Positions 12,271-22,150 of a stretch of 64,000 nt of DNA are shown here, piece after piece. The stretch comes from Lichenostomus cassidix (taxonomy: Eukaryota; Chordata; Aves; Passeriformes; Meliphagidae). A model generated the notes under the pieces. That model was not told the origin of the DNA and searched no databases. It saw only the letters and a program-made list of their open reading frames with translations. Both the position numbers and the translations under genes were made by a program. The DNA lies in assembly GCA_008360975.2 (NCBI GenBank), contig CM039183.1, positions 48,661,850-48,725,849 of the forward strand, written 5' to 3'. Every line of letters begins with the position of its first letter. The first letter of the stretch is position 1.

Positions 12271-15200
12271 TAATGTCAACTGAAGTTTGTATCATTCAGA
12301 TGCATTTATATATTTTGCTGTGAGTCACATTGCATTATTTTCTTTTGCAATATGATGAATACTCTTGATCGACAGTAAATGTCATAGTTTATTGCCAGCT
12401 GATTTGTTTGACCTTTGTGATTGCCGCTTCACAAAGATGGTAAAGATTATTTTCATGTATTTTTTCCTTTAGATCTCCTTGAGTAAACCAGTTGATGAAG
12501 TTATGTAGAAAGATACTCTAGTAATAGAGAAAATGGTTATGAAAAGATGAAATATATACACAACTAATTGGATCACAGTCCTCAAGATTTAGATGTAGGG
12601 CAACCATCTCTTCTATTAGACTTGTCTTCTATTTTCGCTTAGAAAATTTTTCCAAGAAAGAGAAGGGGAATGTGGCCATATATCCAGTGTTTGTGGATCT
12701 CTTGACAGCCTGGCCAAAGTGAGAACTGATTTCCAGACCAGTTGAAACTATATATATGCAGATTAATTGCATGACATAAGCATAGCAGATCCAGCATGGC
12801 CAAACTATTGTGGTTACTAGAATATACACAACGTGTTCTAGGGTATGTTGAATGCTTTGCATTCCCACTTTGACTCCTCAGCCTACATGCTGGTACTTTC
12901 ATCTAAGTTTTCTGGGGCAAGTAGAGGTGTTCACTTGTTATGCTTCTCCAGACACCTTTGAATAGTCTTTTAGTATCCAACTATGACAGTATTGCAGCAC
13001 GCATTGGTTTGGTAGGCTTCTCACCTGGTTTCCTGCTAGCCCTTTTTTTTACCTACTTAAAACTGTTTCCCTTCTGCTGTTAAGCCATCTTGATGTCATC
13101 ATTATCATCAAAAGACTCTTTGCAGGTTGGGTCTTTGCAGATCTTTGGTTTTCATAGTCTGCTGTTAATAAATGTTGTACCCTTCTGGGATGCAGTGCTC
13201 ATAGATCAACCAATAGCAGACACTGCCAGATCTGCTGGATGCTTTGAAGCAATGAAGGAAAGAATTCAGCTGAGCTAAGATGTGCCAGTTGCAAAGAAAG
13301 AATGATTGTTCTATCGTGGAGAAAGAGCCAGGGAACTAACAGGTAGCCACAGGGAGACATGCATACATTGATGGGGTATATAGGGCAGGACAGGAAGAAA
13401 ATTTCTTCTACAATGTGATTATTCAGATCCCAGTAGGATCTTTTATTTTTCTTGGTCAATGCAAACAACCCCCAGAATGCCATAGTTTTGAGATGAATTA
13501 TTAACAAAAAATAGATTTTATCTTTTTTTATGACAGTGTGCTGTACCAAATCTGAAACATTTACTGCACCTTAACTCTGTGTGCTGAGGAATAATGCAAC
13601 AATAAAGCTGTACTGCATGCAGCTTTCAGCAGTACCATGGCCCATAAAATCTAATTTTAGGCATTAAAATTGATTATTTCAACTTCAATAGTTCTTCCAC
13701 TCTTCTGTTTTATCTCCCTTTTCTGCTTCAATTACAAGTCACTTGTCTGAGTGGAACATTTTGATGGCAGGTGTGTATTTTATATACATGTTTCTGGAGG
13801 GACAGGGGGAGTGGGATATTCCAGAATGCTGCCATAGTCTATCAGTTGGAAGGGCAAATTTAGTAAACGTAGTGCAGGGGGGAAAATTAGGAATTCTGAA
13901 CATGCACACTCAGCACATGGATTAAACCTTTCCTCAACTGCCTTGTCTCCCTTCATGTCCTGGTTAGCTTTAGTGCTGAGGGTTGCTGTATCCAGATTTA
14001 ATTCTCTTGAAAGATGAGCACATCCAGAAGATGCACATAGTAAATAAAAACTGTGGCCTTTGATCTTCCTGTGTGATGTTTGAATGGAGAGAATGTGCTG
14101 TAACATTTCTGCACTGTAACAGAAAAAATAATTTGGCAATAGTTGTTGCTGATTCTTAATTCTCAGGGAATATTTGCTATAGTTGTTTTGAAGAAACACT
14201 CCTTATTTTATGACCAAAATACTAGCTTCCAATCATTTTTTTTCATTTACTGCAACAGTTAACAACAATCTAAAATATGTAATGTGTTCTACTTTCAAAC
14301 TTGCTCCTGTGAAAGATTTTGTTTTATTGAAGTCTGGGTTTCTCTTTGGTTCACGAAACATACTGATTAATCAAGTTCTAAAGGTGTGGATTTGTTGTTC
14401 TGTAATGCTATTAAATTAATTGCACACAGTATCTTTGACTATAGTCTTGTGTTCTCTTCCCCAATTAAGAAATGTTGTTCAAGAAGTAAATGCAGTGAAA
14501 GATACTGAGAATATCTTCTAAGTATCATAAACATGGTTTATTTCAAGTATGAATACTGGGTGATGGTCACATCTTCCCCCTGCACTTGTAGAGACCATAC
14601 CTTATGTAACTTTTCCTACCTGTATGTCCCATTAGATCTGCATGTTCATAAAGGAAAGCTATTTTAAATTATTCTTTGTGTCTGCTTGTGCAGAGTATGT
14701 GTCAGTGATGAAGTGATCTCTTTTTTCTAGCCAAGTACAGTGCTGGCCTCAAATTTTGCTGCATAAGCAGGGTGTACTGTGCCTGTCAGTAGTACTGCTC
14801 AGCTGTGCTCAGGGTCACAGGATGGGGAATGGATACAACTCTGCACAATTCTTCCTTGACAGATCTCATGATTGCTTTAGACTCTAATTAAAGCAAAGTT
14901 TCCATTAAACATTTTATATAGATCTTTACAATTTTCATCCAAAAGGCCATTAAAAAAAACTATGCCCTTAGTAAGACACCAATTTGCTGCAGATTTTTTT
15001 TCCTCTCACCCATGTCATTGTACCTAAGTGAAATGCAGAGCTGAGCATAATTTCCATCAGAGGATGAGAGCTAAGGTACCATAATTATCTCATTAGGGTA
15101 AGGAACCACAGAGCCATTCATTGCTATGATCTGTGCCCTACTGCCAGCCAAAACTCTTAACAGTCAACATACGAACTGAGCAGCCACTGGACACATGAAC

Positions 15201-15514
15201 AGCCAGTGTTGGGGAAGTACCTTCATTGAAGTGTCACCTCAGATGGTGTCTCCCTGTTTCTTTATTCAGCTCCTCCCCAGTGAAGAGCAGAACACATTTT
15301 TATGACTCTGGAGTTGTGGGGAGGCAGTGGGAGTACTGAACCTGGCCAGAATCCATGTTGAGAAAGGAGTGGTTTGGCAAGGGACAACAGCTTCCCCTCC
15401 AATTCCCTCTCCTGTCTATAGAGAAGATGAAAATTAGGAGTACCATAAGAGATGTTGCAAAAGAAGCTGCCTTTACAGCACAGGTGAGTTCTAAAAGAAT
15501 TTGGTACTTGAACA
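12271..15514. other. Intergenic spacer, PEX7 to CR1; nothing recognised
   Basis: AT-rich non-coding DNA. The open frames here (the longest is 139 codons on the - strand at 13780-14199) have no recognisable domain, no consistent splice borders and ordinary composition. I see no RNA gene or older repeat that I can name. Confidence 0.6.
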
Positions 15515-16060
15515 CTTGGCTTTACAAACTGAGTATTGGGGCAGCCTCTCCTTGAGTACTCCATTCAGTTCTGGGCCCCACAAGGTAAGAAGGATGTGAA
15601 GGTCCTTGAATGCATCCAAAAGCGTACCTCAAAGCTGGTGAAAGGGCAGGAAGGCATGTCCTGTGAGGAGAGGCTGAGGACTTTGGGTTTGTTTAGTTTG
15701 GAGCAAAGGAGGGGCAACCTTATCGCTTTCTGCTGCTTCCCGAGGAGGGCAAGTGGGCAGGGAAGTGCTGATCTCTCCTGCTAAGTATCCAGCGACAGGA
15801 TGCTTGGGAATGGTTCAAAGACACACCAGAGGAAGTTTAGACCTGACATTAGGAAGCATTTCTTTACCAAGCAGGCAGTCAAGCACTGGAATAGGCTTCC
15901 TAGAGAAGTGGTCGATGTCCCAAGCTTGTCAGTGTTTAAGAGGCATTTGGACAATGCCCTTAACAACATGATTTAATTTTTGGTCAGCCCTGAACTGGTC
16001 AGGCAGTTGGACTAGGATGATCATTCTGCATTCCTTACAAGTGAAATAATTTATTTAAAA
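15515..16060 (+). mobile_element. CR1 LINE, 3'-end fragment (second subfamily)
   Basis: This is a second CR1-like 3' end. Landmarks include CTTGAGTACTCCATTCAGTTCTGGGCCCC, GTCCTTGAATGCATCCA, GAGGAGAGGCTGAGGACTTTGGG, GACATTAGGAAGCATTTCTTTACC, ACTGGAATAGGCTTCC, GTTTAAGAGGCATTTGGACAATGCCC and ACTAGGATGATCATTC. The wording differs from the copy at 2100, and the downstream end (AAGTGAAATAATTTATT) lacks the ATTCTATG octamer form, suggesting another CR1 subfamily. The short frames inside (15536-15971) are relics of the retrotransposon, not host genes. Confidence 0.88.
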
Positions 16061-16870
16061 AATTATGTTTCTGATACATTAGTTTTTCTGTTTCAGTCAG
16101 GGAAGTATTTAGCCCACAAAGCAGTTTTGCCACCTGACACTGCAAATTCAGAGATTCACTTTTCCAGTGATGATTTCACTGGTGAGGTGACAAAATTGTT
16201 TCTGTGAGAGGATACACTTAGGCATAGGGCTTAGTCCAAATTACTACAGTATTTCCCAAAAGCAGTTTGATTTTTTTCCATCTGCACTTATTTGGCAGAA
16301 GGAGTTTGTGGGATTTTTTCTCCCATGTGCAAACACTGTCTAGGTGATCCACATATTCCTTTAAATTGTGTTGCAAGTGGGCTAGGGGTGAGTCCAAATG
16401 GAGGCTGATGTAAATGTATTGGCACACTTCTTCAGTGGGTTCTGAAGCCAGACTTGGTCTCCAGTAACTTTGGTTTCCTTTCCCACATTACCAGTTTTCA
16501 TCTTTAGACACCCATACTTAATGTGTACCTTGTTTCATTTTATAAACCCTGCCCTGTCTCCTTTACCCTGACTGTCCTGATGAGAGAAATTGAATTTCTC
16601 TCTTATGATTTTAAAAGAAGGCTCAAAGTTATAAGGCAGCTCTGAATAAAAGTATAGTTCTTCTTTCCCTTGTGTTGCCTGACACTGCAGGAGACTGGTA
16701 GAGAGGACTGGCTGCCCGAGAGAACCGCTTTTGCTTTGCCTTTTTTTTGGAGTGGATATAATCTATTGCCGTCTCCTGTTAAAACCTTCATCCGGCAAGT
16801 TGAGATAAGCGATCATCTTATTTAAACACTACCAGGCTTTAAAACATCACTTTTGAAGGCTGTGTGACTA
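16061..16870. other. Spacer upstream of SLC35D3; little recognised
   Basis: Non-coding DNA between the CR1 relic and the CpG island. One consensus GATA-factor site (AGATAAG) is visible at 16803-16809, but a single such motif is expected often by chance. No gene is seen. Confidence 0.5.
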
Positions 16871-17665
16871 CCAGCTTTTGGTGACTTCTCAAGGAAAGTC
16901 CCTCTGCAGGGTTCTCCCTGCTTTCCTAGCAGCGATTCCGGTCTCTCTGCCGTTCGCAGCCCGAGACGGGGCTCCCTTGGATGAGCCGGGAGCGGTCGTG
17001 TGCCCGACGAGAGGAAGCAGGGGGGCTGCGGGAGGGATGCTGCCGGTAGGCTCTATAGGTGCTTTTTCCCGGGAGGCCGTATACTTTTGGGGAGAAAGAA
17101 GCGGTACTCCGTGCTTGGGAACGTGCGGGCCTGCACTGCTGTCCCCGCTCCGTGAGACGTGGGGTTTCCCACGGCTCTTCCACGTTATTTTCGGGCCGGC
17201 GGCACTCCGCCGCGGGCGCCCCGCGGTTCTGCCAGTGCGGAAAGCACCTCCCGCTCGCTCCCGCTGTCTGTTCTCCTGCACCCGAGCGGGGTTGGGAGGG
17301 CTTGCAGACGGCGGGGAGGTCTTCGCATCCGCGCTGAGCCAGGTGTGCTCCGGGGGACACCGCGGGGAGAACCTGGGGGACACGGGGGGCGGCGGGATGG
17401 GGGACACCGAGAGCGGCTACGCAGACACAATGGGAATGGCGAGGGGACACTCCAGCGGCGGGGAGGGGACGCGGAGAGGAGGGGAGACACGCTGGGGGCG
17501 GCGCGGGGGGGACACATCGGGGGCGGTGGCTGCCCTGCCGGGAGCGCGTCCTGCCTCTGCCCGCCCCCTGCCTCCGCCTGTCCCCGTCCCCCCGCGCCGC
17601 CGCGGCGGGTGGCCGGGCGGGCGGCAGTGCCGCGGGCCCCGGCGGCGGGGCCGAGCGCGGGCAGG
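16871..17665 (+). promoter_or_regulatory. SLC35D3: SLC35D3 promoter and 5' UTR in a CpG island
   Basis: Base composition changes abruptly at about 16.9 kb from AT-rich to very GC-rich with many CpG dinucleotides, and stays so through exon 1 to about 18.26 kb. No TATA box is seen near a likely start, which fits a CpG-island promoter. The interval holds seven or so imperfect GGGGACAC units (17351-17520) and a canonical G-quadruplex pattern at 17375-17403. The transcription start cannot be placed from sequence. The long open frames on both strands here are a by-product of GC richness. Confidence 0.75.
17351..17520 (+). repeat. Imperfect GGGGACAC direct repeats in the SLC35D3 promoter
   Basis: The core GGGGACAC, or a one-to-two-base variant, recurs at about 17353, 17376, 17401, 17443, 17463, 17482 and 17508, with irregular spacing. 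Between units 17375 and 17403 four G-runs (5, 6, 3 and 5 G) are separated by loops of 4, 4 and 2 bases, which fits the standard G-quadruplex rule. Confidence 0.7.
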
Positions 17666-18101
17666 ATGCTCCGGTGGCGGGGCCGGGCTCGGGGCGTCGC
17701 GGTGGCGGTGGCGCACGGGCTGTGCTCGGGCTCGCTGAACATCCTGCTGAAGTTCCTGCTGGCCCGCTACCACTTCGCCTTCCTGACGCTGCTGCAGTGC
17801 CTCAGCAGCGCGGCGGCGGCGCTGGGGCTGGAGGCGCTGCGGCGGCGGGGGCTGGCTGCGCTGCCGCCCTTCGGGCCCCGCCTGGCGCGCCCCTTCGCCG
17901 CCGTGGCCGCCCTGGCCACCCTGCAGTCCACCCTCACCCTCTGGTCGCTGCGCGGCCTCAGCCTCCCCATGTACGTCGTCTTCAAGCGCTGCCTGCCCCT
18001 CGTCACCCTGGTCACCGGCGCCCTGGTGCTCCGCGACGGCATGCCCTCGCCCGGCGTCCTCGTCGCCGTCCTCATCACCACCTGCGGCGCCGCCCTCGCC
18101 G
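17666..18101 (+). CDS. SLC35D3: SLC35D3 exon 1 (coding part)
   Basis: The ATG at 17666 has A at -3 and is chosen because the peptide that follows (VAHGLCSGSLNILLKF, then RGLSLPMYVVFKRCLPLV and LITTCGAALAG) aligns with the N-terminus of vertebrate SLC35D3 over its whole length. The frame is open upstream to an ATG at 17159, but that extension is low-complexity Arg/Pro/Gly sequence encoded by the CpG island and is not expected in the protein. The exon ends at 18101 with donor GTGAGT, leaving one base of a split Gly codon. It carries the first five membrane segments. Codon use is extremely GC-rich in third positions, unlike exon 2, reflecting the island and not transfer. Confidence 0.95.
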
Positions 18102-18135
18102 GTGAGTGCGACCGCGGCCGGGACCGCACCGGGGA

Positions 18136-18177
18136 GACGGGACGGGACGAGACGGGACGGGACGGGACGGGACGGGC
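18136..18177 (+). repeat. (GGGAC)n short tandem repeat
   Basis: About eight consecutive five-base units of the GGGAC type, with one A-for-G change, lie 35 bases downstream of the exon 1 donor. The purity suggests recent slippage and likely length variation between individuals. Confidence 0.85.
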
Positions 18178-18254
18178 GGCCGCAGCGGTGTCCCCTCCGG
18201 CTGGGCTTCGGGCGCGGGACCGGGAGGGCAGCGCCAGCCCGGGGGAAAGACGCG

Positions 18255-18620
18255 AGGGGACGAGGGAATGCAGTCCTGGGGGACAGCTGCGACCCCACGG
18301 AGGAAGGTGCAGCCTCACGGGCGGGCAGGTGCAGCCTTGCAGGGTTGGATGCACCCCGCTATGTTACTTTCTCAGAGGGCTCGGTACAACCTTTTGGAAA
18401 TAGGTGCATCCTTATGGGGTTCCGTGTAAACCTGTGGGAACAGGTGCAGCCTTATGGTGGGAAGCCTTATGGGGGGTGGGTGCATCTCCAGGGGTAGATG
18501 TAATGTTCTGGGAGCAGCTGCAAGCCCGCGGGGCAACTGCAGCCCTCCTGGGGCAAGTGCGATCTCATAAGGGCAGGTGCGAGCTTGGGGTCAGCTGCAG
18601 CCCTCTGGAGCCAGGAGGAC
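18255..18620 (+). repeat. Degenerate minisatellite, GGTGCAGCCTTATGG-type units
   Basis: The motif GGTGCAGCC(T)TATGGGG, or a variant (GGTGCAGCCTCACGG, GGTGCAGCCTTGCAGG, GGTGCATCCTTATGGGG, GGTGCAGCCTTATGG, GGTGCATCTCCAGGGG, AACTGCAGCCCTCC, AGTGCGATCTCATAAGGG, AGCTGCAGCCCTCTGG), recurs at about 30-35 bp spacing across some 350 bp. Units are strongly diverged, so the array is old. It sits in SLC35D3 intron 1. Confidence 0.7.
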
Positions 18621-19201
18621 CCGTGTTGCTTTCCAGCCGAGATGTAGGTGGGGTGGGAGGCAAAGCCGGCACTCTGTGGCCCAACAGCACTCCTGGGATG
18701 GGGGCTGCCTCAGAACACATACACAGTCCGTAGTTTAATCCTCAAACAGGCTGACGGGACACAGCAGGGAGGCTATCGCTTCACAGACCCCACAGAGCTC
18801 TGTTGCTAGAGGCTGCAGGAGGGCCAGTGGGTTGGAGGGCAGGCAGCCTGGCCAGCCAGGGATGGATTGTGTCTGTGCTGGCAAAAGGATGCTCAGGGTT
18901 GCTGTGTGTGGTTTCAGCTACAAATCTTCCAGAGTGTCTTCACAAAAGGGAGAAAGCAATCTGATTTTGGCTGGGGGATTTAGAGGGGGTATGTAAGACA
19001 TTCAATAGGTTTTCAGCTTAAAAAAAAATAAAAAGAGATATCTGTTTGGAGGCAAGACTTGGACAAGCATGACAAATCCTTTGGGTTATGGAAAGTGCAA
19101 TGATGCCTATTTCCTATATATCCCTCTGGTCCAAAGCAGTGCTCTCTTTCTGTCTCACATGCAACACCTATGCTTCTTTCTCTCTGTGACTCTCCTGACA
19201 G

Positions 19202-20031
19202 GAGCTGGTGACCTGACTGGGGATGCTATGGGCTATGTGACAGGCGTGCTGGCTGTGCTGATACATGCTGCCTACCTGGTGCTCATTCAGAAAACCAGTG
19301 TAGATAGTGAATACGGACCCCTGACAGCTCAGTATGCCATCGCTGTTTCGGCCACCCCTTTTCTCATCATCTGCTCCTTTGCCAGCATGGATTCCATCAA
19401 TGTCTGGTCCTTCCCAGGGTGGAAGGACCCTGCCATGGTATGCATCTTTATTGCTTGTGTCCTGATTAGCTGTGCCATGAACTTTACCACCCTTCACTGC
19501 ACTTACATTAACTCAGCTGTGACCACCAGCTTCGTAGGGGTGGTGAAGAGCATAGCCACCATCACAGTAGGCATGGTGGCATTCAATGATGTGGAGCCCA
19601 CAAAGTTATTTATAGCTGGTGTTGTGGTCAACACCTTGGGGTCTGTCATTTACTGCGTGGCCAAGTACGTTGAGACCAGGCGGCAGAGCAGCTATGAGGA
19701 CCTGGAGAAAGAAGCTAGAGAAGAGGAGGAGAAAAGGCAGGTTGGAGACCAAGGTCTGTTTGCCATGGAGACAATTTCCCAGGGAAAGGGGGCTGAGGAA
19801 TCAGCAGTAGAGGGATCATCCACAGGGGACAGACAGAGTGGAGAGGAAGAGAAGGACATCACTGAGAAATCAGCCAAGGCACCTGCGGTTCAGGGAAAAT
19901 CAACCATCACACAAGAAGTGAACAGAAGCTCTCTGAAAGAAGCCTATCTTGGAGTATGGAGGTTGGTGAGGGGTGCTAATTATATAAAGAAGGATTATTT
20001 GATAGAAAATGAAGAGCTACCAAACCCTTAA
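19202..20031 (+). CDS. SLC35D3: SLC35D3 exon 2 (coding part, terminal)
   Basis: The acceptor ...TGACAG ends at 19201, and the exon opens with GA to complete the split Gly codon, giving AALAG-AGDLTGD across the junction as in other vertebrates. Strongly conserved stretches follow: GYVTGVLAVLIHAAYLVLIQK, GPLTAQYAIAVSATPFL, NFTTLHCTYINSAVTTSF and VGVVKSIATITVGMVAF. These are the transporter core with the last five membrane segments. After YCVAKYVETRRQ comes an acidic, low-complexity cytosolic tail, and the conserved end KKDYLIENEELPNP precedes TAA at 20029-20031. No frameshift or internal stop is seen. Confidence 0.96.
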
Positions 20032-22150
20032 AAAGTGTATTTGAAAACTGATTGCTTGAGGACAGACACCTGGTTCTCTGTACAGAGGGAGAGGCAGAGC
20101 ATACATTTCCACATCAATCCTTACAAATCCAAATCATTCAGGATGACTTTACCTCATTGCCAAAAAGCAAAACATCATCGTTTGCTCATGCTTTGGGCTT
20201 GCTTTCAGCTGCTTTCAGTATGTCACTTTAGACCCACCTCAGCTAAGGTGCTGGCACTCTGATGCAGACACAGAGAGAGCTGGGTAATGGGAAGTCACGG
20301 GGTGCTTGCCCAGCAGCGTGGGCTATGGGGGACATCAGTACCACTGAGTTACTCGGCAGTGCCAGTGACACAGCAGTGGCTTACACCTTAGATTGTGACT
20401 GGAGCCTTTTGATTTTAATACATTTGAAGGCTCTGTCAATGTGCTTCTGTATCTGTATCTGTCCAATTATAGGTACTCTATATAACTAATTCCTACAATA
20501 TAAACTCGTATTAACTGTCCTTTTTGTGCTCCTCTGTGTCAGTACAATTGCAACAGAGCTAGAGTTTGTGCCACTTCAGTTGTATAGGTGTAAAATCACT
20601 GTCTTATCTGGAGAATTGAAACTCTCCAGGCTGAGCCTTGGACCTGGTTTACATTGGGTGCTTTGTGTCTTCAGCAGAAATACTTTAGTCCTGTGGTGGC
20701 GTACATGAAAGCAGAACCAGATCTGAGCTTCTGAGAAGCTTTGATTGGCAAAAGAAAGATGTTTATCTATGAGATTTAACTACACATAGCATTTGGAATA
20801 TTAGCTTTACTCAAATAAGAGTTTGGAAATGTTGGTATGTATTGATTGGATTTGGGAAAGCTATAAAAAAATTAGGGAGAAAGTGTGTGCCTTGTGTTAT
20901 CCCTCCTTGTACCCTAAAGTCAGATGAATCAGAGCCTGGACTGGAACCCAGGAGTCCTCTCCATCCATTCTCTCATAAGCAGAGGCTGAGAGCAGAGTTG
21001 GGGACACCGACTCTCTGGAGTTCCCAGGGGTGCTTTTACAGGACAGTTCTGCTCCATCCTGGCCACGTGTTGGTCATGGCTTTGTGTGCATCCCCCCTTG
21101 CTGACCCTGTGCTGTGCTGTCCAGTGATAGAAAGTGCGGGTGGGCAGGCAGGAGCTGCCGCCTGCTCCGGCAAATCCCACGGCTGAGTGCTTGGGGACAG
21201 GGATGCTCAGTGTGTTCAGCACGAGGACATCCATGGCTTTGGTAGAAGCAGCTCCCCAGTGTCCAGACTGCCCTGTCCCTGTCCCCGTGGACTGTGAGGG
21301 GCAGAGCTGCCTCTCCCCTCAGCCGCTTTAGCTGCTTGTGTGGGAAGCGGGAAGGAGGCACTCCAGCAAGCCCTCTGCTGAATATGCTGATATTTTGTCC
21401 CACATCTGTTTAACTGGAAAGACTGTGGAAACAAATGTTTGAGTGTTTCTTCACCTGAGGATATCCTTTTGGTGGGTGGGGGTACTTGGGTGAAACCTTT
21501 GCTCAGATAAGAAAGAGAAAAAATTTGAATCTGAGTATTTCCCACCCCAAAAGTGTGCTGCGGCCATCGGGGTTATCTGGATCACAGACTGAAGCAAGTT
21601 GCTACCGTTTCCTGAAAAAATGAACGAAGTTTGTTGTTGTTGTTTTTAATATTGTTATTGCTGTTATTAATAATTATTTATTATTATCTATTAAGCCACT
21701 GAACTGAAAATCAATTATTCCCACAGCCCTAATTAAGCGGTGCCTAGCCCAATGCTCTCTCCAGCCGAACAGGCAGCATTAGCCTCCCAGCGCGTTCAGT
21801 CTGAAGTGAGCAATTTGCCCAGCAGGGAGTATTTGCAAAACTGCTCTCTGGGGGAGCTTTAGGTTCTTGTCAATAAATGTAGGCAGAAACATCAGGTACT
21901 GTGACAGTATGTTTTCTGAGTGATTGCAGGAGTTGGCTGACCTGGCATCACCCATGAATTTTGAAAAAGATGGCTATAAGGACATTCACACTAAAGCCTG
22001 TAGCTGCTGAGCTGGGGGACAGGGCATGGAGATCTGTACATCCCATGTTATGTGCAGCTTGTGTTTAAAAGATACTGGCTGTATGCCAAAATACGTTTAC
22101 CTTCTGTTCAAGCTCCATAAGGGATTTTTTCAATAAAAGTACTATTTATT
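20032..22150 (+). other. SLC35D3: SLC35D3 probable 3' UTR and poly(A) signals
   Basis: No coding potential is evident after the stop. AATAAA hexamers occur at 21872-21877 and 22132-22137. The second is followed by a GT/T-rich stretch (ATTTATTGTTTCTAGGC) and is the better candidate for the main cleavage site, giving a UTR of about 2.1 kb. Which site is used cannot be decided here. The ORFs in this interval are short and unrecognised. Confidence 0.45.
21630..21695. repeat. Low-complexity GTT/ATT-rich tract
   Basis: A GTTGTTGTTGTT run grades into TTATTAATAATTATTTATTATTA. This is simple sequence with no clear repeat family. Confidence 0.65.

Larger units (their letters stand above)
18102..19201 (+). 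other. SLC35D3: SLC35D3 intron 1
   Basis: This 1.1-kb intron has a GTGAGT donor and a CTGACAG acceptor. Its first half holds a short GGGAC array (18136-18177) and a degenerate minisatellite (about 18255-18620). The rest is ordinary sequence. The reading frames through the arrays are artefacts of tandem repetition. Confidence 0.85.
17666..20031 (+). other. SLC35D3: SLC35D3 gene, complete two-exon coding region
   Basis: The joined exons encode 421 residues (my recollection of the human protein is about 416). The product is a multi-pass membrane protein of the SLC35 nucleotide-sugar transporter family whose substrate is unsettled. In mammals it acts in the ER/early endosome system: it is needed for platelet dense granules (the mouse roswell mutant) and for ER exit of dopamine D1 receptors. 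About ten hydrophobic segments can be traced, near residues 9-31, 38-56, 76-97, 99-121, 127-146, 156-174, 187-204, 223-240, 251-273 and 280-300. They are followed by a hydrophilic, Glu-rich cytosolic tail (about 306-421) that is poorly conserved in the middle but ends in the conserved KKDYLIENEELP motif. The gene is flanked by PEX7 upstream on the same strand and IL20RA downstream on the opposite strand. Confidence 0.95.

Noticed and set aside
15536..15971. Overlapping short frames at 15.5-16.0 kb
   Set aside because: They lie within a CR1 3'-end relic and are remnants of that retrotransposon, not host genes.
16803..16809. GATA site AGATAAG as an SLC35D3 megakaryocyte enhancer
   Set aside because: It is a single seven-base motif with no cluster around it; such sites occur by chance every few kilobases.
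16878..17738. 286-codon + strand open frame beginning upstream of SLC35D3
   Set aside because: It is in a different frame from the SLC35D3 product and consists of composition-driven residues. It ends inside exon 1 with no homology.
17185..18354. Long antisense open frames (185, 195 and 293 codons) opposite SLC35D3 exon 1
   Set aside because: They are mirror frames of a very GC-rich coding exon and CpG island, with Arg/Pro/Gly/Ala-rich low-complexity translations and no domain. The sense strand fully explains the region.
20930..20995. Possible ancient SINE around TGGAACCCAGGAGTCCT
   Set aside because: The phrase recalls an old amniote SINE in antisense, but the match is too short to support without an alignment.
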